DNA of 64,000 nt from positions 4,712,501 to 4,776,500 of the forward strand of contig NZ_AP025344.1 of assembly GCF_021654795.1 (NCBI RefSeq), written 5' to 3'. Within the stretch, counting starts at the first letter, position 1. Every line of letters begins with the position of its first letter. The notes beneath the pieces are model-generated. The model was not told the origin of the DNA. It did not search any database and worked only from the letters and a program-made list of their open reading frames with translations. Of this stretch, positions 23,377 to 31,252 are shown piece by piece. Origin of the DNA: Paenibacillus dendritiformis. GTDB taxonomy: Bacteria > Bacillota > Bacilli > Paenibacillales > Paenibacillaceae. The position numbers and the translations under genes were made by a program.

Positions 23377-25808
23377 TGAAAGCCGTAATTATGGCCGGAG
23401 GCAAAGGTACCCGGCTGCGCCCGCTCACGCTGCATACCCCGAAACCGATGGTCCCGCTCTTGAACCGGCCCTGCATGGAATATGCGCTGGATCTGCTGCG
23501 GCGCTGCGAAATTTACGAGATCGGCGTGACGGTGCAGTATCTTCCCGAGGTCATTCGCAATTATTTCGGCGACGGGTCTGACTTCGGCGTGAGACTCCAT
23601 TACTTCGAGGAGGAGAGTCCGCTCGGGACCGCGGGCAGCGTCAAGCATGCCGCTTCCTTCCTCGACGAGACGTTCCTGGTCATCAGCGGAGACGCGCTGA
23701 CCGACTTCGATCTGCGGGACGCGATCGCATTTCATCGGCAGAAGCGGGCGATTGCCACGATGGTGATGGCGCGCGTCGCCTCTCCGCTCGAATACGGGGT
23801 CGTCATGACCGACGAGGAGGGGCGGGTGACCCGCTTCCTGGAAAAGCCGGGCTGGAGCGAGGTATTCAGCGATACGGTCAATACGGGCATTTACATTTTG
23901 GAGCCGGAGCTGCTGGAACGCATTCCGGACGGCATCAGCTACGACTTCAGTCTCCAGCTCTTCCCGCGGCTGCTGGAGGAAGGGCAGCCGCTCTACGGCT
24001 ATGCGGCCGAAGGATACTGGTCCGACATCGGGACGCTTCAGCAGTACCGCCAGACGCAGTACGACATGCTCGATCGCAAAGTCGCCGTCCGCATTCAGGC
24101 GGCCGAACCGATGCCGGGCCTGTTCGTCGAGCAGGGCGTGCGGCTGCCGTCGAGAATCCGGCTGATCGGACCGTCCTACATCGGCGCGGGCTCCACCCTT
24201 CACCCTTCCTGCTCCATCGGCCCGTATACGATTCTCGGTTCGGGCAATGTCGTCTACCCGCACGGCGCACTGGAGCGCAGCATCGTCTGGAACGGCTGCA
24301 GCATCGGCAGCCGCGCCGAACTGCAGGAAGCGCTGATCATGGATCGGACGCAGGTCGGGCAGGACGTCCGCATACTAGAAGGAGCGGTCATCGGGAGCGG
24401 CTGCGCGCTCGGCGACAAGTCGGTCATCCGGCCGGAGGTCAAGCTGTGGCCGGGGAAGCGCGTCGACCGCCTGCGCACCGTCAACGCCTCGCTGATCTGG
24501 AGCGAGGACGCGCCGGCCTCCCTCTTCCGCGGGAGCCTCGTCTGCGGCACGCCGAACGCGGATCTGACGCCCGCCTTCGCGGGAGAGCTTGCGGCCGCCT
24601 ATGGCTCGGCGCTGCCGGCGGGGTCGTCCGTCGTGCTGGCCCGCGGCCCGCATGACTTCGATGCCCTGCTCCAGACCGCGTTCGCCGCCGGGCTCCGATC
24701 CGCCGGCGTGCATGTGACCGACATCGGCGAAGTGTCGGCGGCCTGCGCCCGGTACGCGATCCGGAAGCTCGGCGCAGCCGGGGCGGTGCATATCGGGCTG
24801 CGCCCGCCGGCCGCAGGGGGCGGCCCCGAGCGGGGCGTCCTCTGCTGGATGGATGCCGAGGGGCGGCCCCTCTCCAGCGCTGCCGGGCGCAAAATCGAGC
24901 AGGCCTACTTCCAGGAGGATTATGCAAGGGGCGCGGTCGATCGGCTGGGCAGACTCGAGCCGTATGCCCACGCTCGGGCGGATTATATCGCGGCGCTGCA
25001 GCGCGAGCTGGATCTGGAGTCGATCGCGGCGGCGAACTACACCTTCGTCCTGCACGCTCCTGCCGCTCACGCGCCCGAGATCGAGGCCTGGGCCGCCATG
25101 CTCGGCGGAACCCGAATCCATCTCCGGGCGGAGACGTCGAGCCCTGCCGCTGTGATGGAGCAGCTCCGCCGCCTCGAAGCCGACTTCGGCATCGTCTGGG
25201 ACGCCGGCGATCGGCTGCAGGTCATGACGCCGGACGGCGGCCTGCATGAACCGGAAGCGCTGCTTCCGCTGATGGTGCGGGCACTGGCCTTGCGCGGCGT
25301 CCGGGCTTCTCTGGGCATCCCGGTCAGCGCGTCCGCCGCCGTCGAAGCCGCCGCCGAAGGGAGTCTGCTGGACATTGTTCGCACGAAGGAGGATCTCCAC
25401 GCCCAGATGGAAGCCACCTCCGGCCTGCCCCTTCATCCGGGGGCCCATCCGCTGTATGCGGCAGGCCTGCTCATCCAATGCGCGGCCGCCGAAGGAAGAA
25501 CGCTCCGCGAACTGCAGGAGCAGCTTCCTTCGCTGTGCATGGCGAAGGAGGAGATTCTGTGCCGCCGGGAGGAGACCGGGCCGCTGCTGCGGGGCATCAC
25601 CGAATGGGTGCGGCAAGGGAAGCATCGGGCCGAATTGCTCGATGGCATCCGGCTTCAGGCCGAGGACGGATGGATCCTGATCCTGCCCGACGCCGAGGAG
25701 CCCCGCTTCCAGATCGTCGCCCAGGCGGACAGCATGGATACCGCGCGCCGCCTGGCCCGGCAGTATGCGAACCGGCTGGCGAAGACGCAGCTTCTTATAA
25801 GGAAGTGA
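23376..25808 (+). CDS. sugar-1-phosphate nucleotidyltransferase fused to degenerate phosphohexomutase domain
   Basis: This 810-residue protein has residues 1-230 as a Rossmann nucleotidyltransferase (GGKGTRLRPLTLHTPKPMVP, GDALTDFD, FLEKPGW). Residues of about 250-360 are left-handed beta-helix hexapeptide repeats. Residues of about 375-800 look like a phosphomannomutase/phosphoglucomutase fold. The usual mutase active-site loop (TASHNP with phosphoserine) is replaced by GLRPPAAGGGP, so that half is probably inactive or regulatory. The overall order matches the cyanobacterial and actinobacterial GMP/PMM-like fusions. In this operon it would supply a nucleotide sugar, ADP-glucose or GDP-mannose type, to the GT4 half of its neighbour. 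Its ATG overlaps the preceding stop (TGATGA). Confidence 0.82.
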   Translation: MKAVIMAGGKGTRLRPLTLHTPKPMVPLLNRPCMEYALDLLRRCEIYEIGVTVQYLPEVIRNYFGDGSDFGVRLHYFEEESPLGTAGSVKHAASFLDETFLVISGDALTDFDLRDAIAFHRQKRAIATMVMARVASPLEYGVVMTDEEGRVTRFLEKPGWSEVFSDTVNTGIYILEPELLERIPDGISYDFSLQLFPRLLEEGQPLYGYAAEGYWSDIGTLQQYRQTQYDMLDRKVAVRIQAAEPMPGLFVEQGVRLPSRIRLIGPSYIGAGSTLHPSCSIGPYTILGSGNVVYPHGALERSIVWNGCSIGSRAELQEALIMDRTQVGQDVRILEGAVIGSGCALGDKSVIRPEVKLWPGKRVDRLRTVNASLIWSEDAPASLFRGSLVCGTPNADLTPAFAGELAAAYGSALPAGSSVVLARGPHDFDALLQTAFAAGLRSAGVHVTDIGEVSAACARYAIRKLGAAGAVHIGLRPPAAGGGPERGVLCWMDAEGRPLSSAAGRKIEQAYFQEDYARGAVDRLGRLEPYAHARADYIAALQRELDLESIAAANYTFVLHAPAAHAPEIEAWAAMLGGTRIHLRAETSSPAAVMEQLRRLEADFGIVWDAGDRLQVMTPDGGLHEPEALLPLMVRALALRGVRASLGIPVSASAAVEAAAEGSLLDIVRTKEDLHAQMEATSGLPLHPGAHPLYAAGLLIQCAAAEGRTLRELQEQLPSLCMAKEEILCRREETGPLLRGITEWVRQGKHRAELLDGIRLQAEDGWILILPDAEEPRFQIVAQADSMDTARRLARQYANRLAKTQLLIRK

Positions 25809-25812
25809 TACG

Positions 25813-27804
25813 ATGCCGAGACCCCTTGTCGTAGGCAACGGCAAGTTCCTTGTCAACCTGGACGATCGATGCAATATCCGGGATATCTATTATCCCTATG
25901 TCGGGCAGGTCAATCATGTCGGCGGCTACCGCTGCCGCACCGGCCTCTGGGCGGACGGCCGGTTCAGTTGGCTGGAGGACGGCGCCTGGCGCGTCAGGCC
26001 GGCCTATGCCGAAGACTCCCTCGTGACCGAGGTCGAGGCCTGGCATGACGGCCTCGGCTTGATGCTGCGGATCAACGATGCGGTCCACCAGCGGGAAAAC
26101 ATCTTTCTGCGGCGCGTTCAATTGCGGAATGAGGCGGATAGGGCGCGGGAGATTCGGATTTTTTTTCATCAGGATCTGGCCATTAACGAGACCGAGGTGG
26201 GAGATACCGCCGCGTACTACCCCGATAACCGGGCCCTGTTCCACTACAAAAAAAACAGCTACTTCATGTTCAACGGCTGCTCCGCCCAAGCGGAGGGAAC
26301 GACGGCCGGAACCCACGAGTATACGACCGGGATCAAGCGGTTCCATCAGGCCGAAGGAACGTGGAAGGATGCGGAGGACGGCCATCTGATGGGCAATCCG
26401 ATCGCGCAAGGCTCGGTGGACAGCACGTTCAGCCTGCGCCTGATCGTCCCGGGCGGCGAGACGCGGGAAGCCTATTACTGGTTCAGCGCCGGGAGCCGGT
26501 TGGAAGAGGTGAAGCGTCTGGACCGCTATGTGGCCGACAGCCACCCCGGGAGGCTGATCGATCGGGTGCGGACCTATTGGCAGCGCTGGGCGAACAAGCG
26601 GAGCAAGCCGTTCGCCGATCTGGAGCCGGATCTCGTGCGGCTATACAAGCAGAGCCTGCTGGCGGTCCGCAGCCAGACGGACGTGAACGGCGCGATTATC
26701 GCCGCCAATGATACGGACATCATGCAGTTCAACCGCGATCATTACAGCTACATGTGGCCGAGAGACGGCGCGCTTGTCGCGCAGGCGATGTCCGCCGCGG
26801 GCTATCACGGCATGATCGCCCCTTTTTTCCGCTTCTGTGCGGACGCCTTGACCGAAGATGGTTATCTGCTTCATAAATACAATCCGGACGGGACGGTCGG
26901 CTCCAGCTGGCATCCGTATTTGCATGACGGCCAGGAGCAGCTTCCCATTCAGGAGGATGAGACGGCGCTCGTTCTGCACGCGCTCTGGCAAGATTATGAG
27001 CTCCATGAAGATATCGAATTGCCGCAATCGCTCTACCGCACCTTCATCCGCAAGGCGGCGCGCTTCCTGCTCGAATATTGCGACGACCGCCTCGGCCTTC
27101 CCCGCCCGAGCTACGATCTGTGGGAAGAGCGGTACGGCATCTTCACCTTCACCTCCGCCGCCGTGTACGGAGGCTTGACGGCGGCCGCACGCTTCGCCGC
27201 CCTGTTCGGCGACGACGAGCGCTCCGACGCCTATGCGCGGGGAGCGGAGGAGATCAAGGCCGGAATGCTGCGGCATCTGTGGAACGAGGAACACGGCCGG
27301 TTCGCGCGCGGGCTGCACCGGGTAGACGGCCAATGGCGGCAGGACATGACGCCCGAGAGCAGCATCTTCGGCATCTACGCCTTCGGCGTGCTGCCGCCGG
27401 ACGATCCGCGCGTCGCCTCGACGATGCGCTCCTTGAGAGAGGCCTTGTCGGTGCGCAGCGCCACAGGCGGAATCGCGCGTTATTGGGGCGACTATTATTT
27501 CCAGCGCTGCTCCGACATGGAGGTGGCGCCCGGCAACCCGTGGATCATCTGCACGCTCTGGTTCGCTTGCTATGACATCGCGATCGCGACCTCGCTCGAA
27601 CAGCTCGCATCAGCGCGCCGCACGCTCCGCTGGGTCGCTGATCACAGCCTGCCGAGCGGTCTGCTTCCGGAACAGCTCGATCCGTATGACGGAAGCCCCG
27701 TGTCGGTCGCTCCGCTTACTTGGTCGCATGCGGCCTATATCGACACGGTGCTCAAATATGTCGCGAAATACGAGCAGCTCCAAGCTTCGCAGGCTTGCTC
27801 CTGA
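25813..27804 (+). CDS. GH15 glucoamylase/glucodextranase-family protein
   Basis: This 663-residue protein has an N-terminal beta-sandwich (about residues 1-250, GNGKFLVNLDDRCNIRDIYY) and a C-terminal (alpha/alpha)6 barrel of family GH15. Catalytic-region motifs are MWPRDGALVAQAM, YDLWEERYG (general acid) and DPYDGSPVSVAPLTWSHAAY near the C-terminus. GH15 enzymes release glucose from ends of alpha-glucans. No signal peptide is seen, so it acts in the cytoplasm on the polymer made by the operon. It starts four bases after the preceding stop. A role in trimming or recycling an internal storage glucan is inferred. Confidence 0.88.
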   Translation: MPRPLVVGNGKFLVNLDDRCNIRDIYYPYVGQVNHVGGYRCRTGLWADGRFSWLEDGAWRVRPAYAEDSLVTEVEAWHDGLGLMLRINDAVHQRENIFLRRVQLRNEADRAREIRIFFHQDLAINETEVGDTAAYYPDNRALFHYKKNSYFMFNGCSAQAEGTTAGTHEYTTGIKRFHQAEGTWKDAEDGHLMGNPIAQGSVDSTFSLRLIVPGGETREAYYWFSAGSRLEEVKRLDRYVADSHPGRLIDRVRTYWQRWANKRSKPFADLEPDLVRLYKQSLLAVRSQTDVNGAIIAANDTDIMQFNRDHYSYMWPRDGALVAQAMSAAGYHGMIAPFFRFCADALTEDGYLLHKYNPDGTVGSSWHPYLHDGQEQLPIQEDETALVLHALWQDYELHEDIELPQSLYRTFIRKAARFLLEYCDDRLGLPRPSYDLWEERYGIFTFTSAAVYGGLTAAARFAALFGDDERSDAYARGAEEIKAGMLRHLWNEEHGRFARGLHRVDGQWRQDMTPESSIFGIYAFGVLPPDDPRVASTMRSLREALSVRSATGGIARYWGDYYFQRCSDMEVAPGNPWIICTLWFACYDIAIATSLEQLASARRTLRWVADHSLPSGLLPEQLDPYDGSPVSVAPLTWSHAAYIDTVLKYVAKYEQLQASQACS

Positions 27805-27823
27805 TCCCATTTTCGCGCAGAGG

Positions 27824-27871
27824 AAAAAGCAGCCTGACGGCAGGGTGTTCTCTCCCCTTCCGTCAGGCTGC
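27824..27871 (-). terminator. intrinsic terminator between convergent genes
   Basis: GCAGCCTGACGG pairs perfectly with CCGTCAGGCTGC across a 19-base loop. On the minus strand it is followed by TTTTTCC, so it ends the GNAT gene. It may also end the glucan operon in the other direction. Confidence 0.85.
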
Positions 27872-27951
27872 CATCACGTTAAGCTTCCACTTCACGTGCC
27901 CTGTCAAGCAGACATCCCGGTTCCCCGCAAGCTGCGGTTCCGGCCGCCGGC

Positions 27952-28482
27952 TCAGTCCGTGAACTCCGATTGCAGGATGCCCATATGAATAATATGATGC
28001 CACGCTCCGTCGCGGTACAACGCTTCCCGGGAGACGCCTTCCCGGCGGAAGCCCGTCTTCTCGTACAAGGCGATGGCTCTTGCATTGAAGCTGAACACCC
28101 GCAGCGACACGCGGTGGAGATTCAGCTCGCGGAAGGCGTAGCGCAACAGCAGCGAGAGCGCCTCCCGTCCGTATCCCTTCCCCCAGTACTCCGGCTCGCC
28201 GATATCGATAATCAGCTCGGCATTGCGGTTCTTCTCATCGATTGCGATAAGCGAAGTGACGCCGATCGGCTTGTCTTCCGCCGCATCCGCGATGACATAG
28301 GTTTTGGAAGCCGTGGAGCCAAGAATGACATTCCTCACGAACCCCGCCGTATCCTCCTCGCTGTATACGTCCATCGCCGGGTTCGTCCAGTACATCGCTT
28401 CCGGCGTATTTCTCCACTTATGATAGACGCTGATATCCTGCTCCGTCATTTTGCGGAGCTTGATTCGCTCTGTTGCAAACAT
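27952..28482 (-). CDS. GNAT-family N-acetyltransferase (RimJ/RimL type)
   Basis: This 176-residue protein fits Acetyltransf_3. It begins with ERIKLRKMTEQDISVYHKWR, the acetyl-CoA-binding motif is IGEPEYWGKGYGREALSLLL, and NLHRVSLRVFSFNARAIALYEKTGF forms the C-terminal motif B. Such enzymes acetylate protein N-termini, polyamines or small amines; the substrate is unknown. AAAGGAGAG lies about eight bases before ATG 28482; an upstream extension to 28614 would overlap the divergent gene and is rejected. Divergent from the SgrR-like regulator. Confidence 0.88.
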   Translation of the reverse strand: MFATERIKLRKMTEQDISVYHKWRNTPEAMYWTNPAMDVYSEEDTAGFVRNVILGSTASKTYVIADAAEDKPIGVTSLIAIDEKNRNAELIIDIGEPEYWGKGYGREALSLLLRYAFRELNLHRVSLRVFSFNARAIALYEKTGFRREGVSREALYRDGAWHHIIHMGILQSEFTD

Positions 28483-28612
28483 GTCCTCTCTCCTTTCATC
28501 CCTCGAAATGTGCAAAATTAAGCAACTTGCCCCTCTATTATCTCCTTTGTCAAAAGCGGAAAAAAGGGTATAATCATGTTTCAAATGTCCCCTTTTGCGA
28601 CAGAGGTGAAAC

Positions 28613-30406
28613 ATGAACCCCGATTATTTGGAGATGCGCGCCCGTTTCTACCCGCGCGAGAAGGAGCGCCGCGTGCGGCTCCGTCTGGATGAGCTGGCCG
28701 ACGTCTGGACATGCAGCGCCAAGCAGGCGAAGCGCAAATTAAAAAAACTGGAAGAGGACGGCATCTGCGCCTACATTCCCGGCCGAGGCAGGGGCCATTG
28801 TTCCGAGCTCCGGTTCCGCACCGATTTTCAAGAAGATCTGAACGCGGCGATCCGGCATAGTCTTCATGCCAAAAATATGGAGCTGCTGATGCATATTCTC
28901 CAGCTTCCTTGTCCAAAGCAGTGGAGCGGTCAGCTGCTGCGGCCGATGCAAGAGCTGCTGGGGCTGCAGGCCCCTGACCCGATCACCGATGTGCTGGAGG
29001 CGATCGTAACCTTGCCCGTGACGAATCTCGATCCGGCCCAGGCATCCATTACGTACGATCTGATGCTCGTCTCGCTCATCGGCGACACGCTGCTGCGGTA
29101 CGATGCGGAGCGGGATCGGCTGCTCCCTCATCTGTCCGCCGCCTGGGAGACGGACGCGGACTGCCGGACGTGGACCCTCTATCTTCGCAAGCAGGCCCGC
29201 TTCCATCACCGCCGGCCGCTGACAAGCGGCGACGTGAAGTTCAGCCTGGAGCGGTTGATGCAACCGGACTGCGCCAACCGGTGGCTGGCGGAGGACATCG
29301 ACGCCGTCGACTGCATGAACCCGCTCACCGTCCGCATTGCTCTGAAGCGCCCGAATCCGTTGTTCGGCCGATTCCTGGCAGCGGCGCCGACGACGATCGT
29401 CGCGGCGGACGCCCCGGTTCATGGCCGGCATTTCATCGGAACCGGTCCGTATGTGCTCGCGGAATGCAATCGGCGCAAAGCGGTGCTGGAAGCGTTCGAT
29501 GAGTATTTCGGGCTGCGGCCTTATATTGACACCGTCCAATTTTGGCATGTGCGGCCGGAGGCCGCCCATCAGATCGGCTACCACCTGGCCGGCACTGGCG
29601 CACAACCCGAAGCTAGGAGAGACGGCGGCGAAGGCGGGGAGACGGATCCTGTAGCCGTGGAGGAGCGGGTCGAGCAAGGCTTCCGCTTCCTGTTGTTCAA
29701 TACGAGGCATTCCGGACGGATGCGGGACCAGGCGCTGCGGAACGCCATTCATGAGCTATGCGACGTGGAGGCGATGTGGCGCGATCTGGATCGAAGCGGG
29801 CTCGTCCCGGCCTCGCATTTTGTCCCGGGGAAGAGCAAGCCGTTCGCGCGGAGCCTGCGCCAGGCGCGGCATTGGCTGGCCCAGAGCGGCTACAAGGGCG
29901 AGGAGGTGCATCTGTCCCTGCTCGATCTGCCCTCGGCATGGGAGGAGGGGCGCTGGCTGAAGCGGCGGGCGGCACGGATCGGGATCAATCTGGTTCTTCA
30001 TCCGTATGCCCTTGACGAGCTGTATGACGGCTCTCGCGAAGAGCGCATGGACTTGATATTGTCCGGATACGTCTCGTCGCATGATCCGGTTCTGTCCATG
30101 ATGGGAGCCTTTCACAATCCGGTGCTTCCTTTTCGGAAATGGATGGCTGACGAGCATATTCAACCCATCGACGGGCTGCTGGAACGGATGAAGCAAGCGC
30201 CTCCTCCTGCGGGGGAAGCGCTTGGCGATGACATTATCCGCTACATCCAAGACCACAGGCTGCTCGTCTTTCTGTATCATCCGCGGCATCGGCACCGCTT
30301 CGATCTGATGCTGCGGGATATTCAATTCGATCCGTTCGCCTTCCCCGACGTGACGGCCTTATGGGTGCGGCCCGCGTGGACGGCAGAAGGGAAGCCGCGG
30401 CCGTAG
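28613..30406 (+). CDS. SgrR-type regulator: winged-helix plus solute-binding domain
   Basis: This 597-residue protein has an N-terminal SgrR-like winged HTH (about residues 1-115: VRLRLDELADVWTCSAKQAKRKLKKL). An SBP_bac_5 solute-binding domain follows from about residue 155 (DPITDVLEAIVTLPVTNLDP, HRRPLTSGDVKFSLERLM, FIGTGPYVL). It has no signal peptide, so the binding domain senses a ligand in the cytoplasm. SgrR of E. coli activates sgrS during sugar-phosphate stress. Homologues in Paenibacillus-type genomes are usually orphans of unknown target. A ribosome binding site GACAGAGGTG precedes the ATG. No transporter is adjacent. Confidence 0.85.
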   Translation: MNPDYLEMRARFYPREKERRVRLRLDELADVWTCSAKQAKRKLKKLEEDGICAYIPGRGRGHCSELRFRTDFQEDLNAAIRHSLHAKNMELLMHILQLPCPKQWSGQLLRPMQELLGLQAPDPITDVLEAIVTLPVTNLDPAQASITYDLMLVSLIGDTLLRYDAERDRLLPHLSAAWETDADCRTWTLYLRKQARFHHRRPLTSGDVKFSLERLMQPDCANRWLAEDIDAVDCMNPLTVRIALKRPNPLFGRFLAAAPTTIVAADAPVHGRHFIGTGPYVLAECNRRKAVLEAFDEYFGLRPYIDTVQFWHVRPEAAHQIGYHLAGTGAQPEARRDGGEGGETDPVAVEERVEQGFRFLLFNTRHSGRMRDQALRNAIHELCDVEAMWRDLDRSGLVPASHFVPGKSKPFARSLRQARHWLAQSGYKGEEVHLSLLDLPSAWEEGRWLKRRAARIGINLVLHPYALDELYDGSREERMDLILSGYVSSHDPVLSMMGAFHNPVLPFRKWMADEHIQPIDGLLERMKQAPPPAGEALGDDIIRYIQDHRLLVFLYHPRHRHRFDLMLRDIQFDPFAFPDVTALWVRPAWTAEGKPRP

Positions 30407-30470
30407 CGGCAGGCGCTCCGTGGACAAGCGCTGCAAGCGGGCATCATATCCCGGCGGCCCCGCCACGGAT

Positions 30471-30506
30471 GAAAAAAGGCCAACCCGTAATCTCCGGTTG
30501 GCCTAA
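30471..30506. terminator. bidirectional-type hairpin
   Basis: AGGCCAACC and GGTTGGCCT form a strong stem with AAAAAA on its left side. It therefore reads as an intrinsic terminator on the minus strand and closes the SgrR-like gene region on the plus strand. Confidence 0.6.
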
Positions 30507-30580
30507 TAGAGGATGAGGCTATCGCTTTTTATCTTCAAGAGACAGCCCCATCCCCGCTTAGGACAGCTCGACTGGCCCAA

Positions 30581-30770
30581 AAAAACTGCGAAAATGCAGT
30601 TTTTCCTTATGACGTGTGCTCCTTTAGAAGACTTCCTGCAAAACGGCATCAATTTCCGGATATCTGATGGATATTAGACAAAAATGGATGAAAATAATGT
30701 AGTTTAGCAGGAATTCCATCCAATTGCCCACCAAATAACGAAATTTGCTGCATTGGCGCAGGATTTTACT
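30581..30770. repeat. dispersed CTGCA...TGCAG elements, second cluster
   Basis: It begins with the perfect stem AAAAACTGC / GCAGTTTTT at 30581-30604. Further copies follow near 30632 (CTTCCTGCAAAACGGCATC), 30695 (TGTAGTTTAGCAGGAATTCC) and 30745 (TTTGCTGCATTGGCGCAGGA). They match the elements at 14224-15015, 16 kb away. Confidence 0.55.
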
Positions 30771-30869
30771 CCGCTCATCATCCTCTGCCGCTTTTCCGGC
30801 TTCCATTTTTTCCTCCGCCGTTTCCCGCTTCCGCCTTCACGGTCGGCCCCTTCGCTCCCTGCTCATCAT

Positions 30870-31240
30870 CCCGCAAGATATCGTGCCGGGGTTCGACACA
30901 TCCTGCCATTCATGCGGAATATCGATCCGGCATGCGGCATATCCTGCCATTCATGCGGGAATATCGATCCGGTATGCGAGACATCCTGCGGTTCATGCGG
31001 GAATATCGATCCGGTATGCGAGACATCCTGCGGTTCATGCGGGAATATCGATCCGGTATGCGACACATCCTGCGTTCACACGGAATATCGATCCGGTATG
31101 CAAGACGCCCTGCGTTCATGCGGAATATCGTCCCGGTATGCAAGACGCCCTGCGTTCATCCGGAATATCGTGCCGGTATGCAAGACGCCCTGCGTTCATC
31201 CGGAATATCGTGCCGGGCCGGGACATCCTGGGGGATTCGA
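30870..31240. repeat. 40-42-bp tandem repeat (minisatellite), 9 copies
   Basis: The ATATCG core recurs at 30878, 30919, 30961, 31003, 31045, 31085, 31125, 31165 and 31205. The first part of the array has 41/42-base units and the second part 40-base units. The unit reads roughly CGGAATATCGATCCGGTATG, then CGAGACATCCTGCGTTCATG. The change of unit length breaks every reading frame, so it is not coding. It lies directly behind the S9 peptidase gene. Confidence 0.88.
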
Positions 31241-31252
31241 TGCAACCCCCAA

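Noticed and set aside
30870..31240. Repeat-containing protein encoded in the minisatellite
   Set aside because: Unit lengths of 42 then 40 bases break the frame on both strands, and no binding site precedes the apparent frames.
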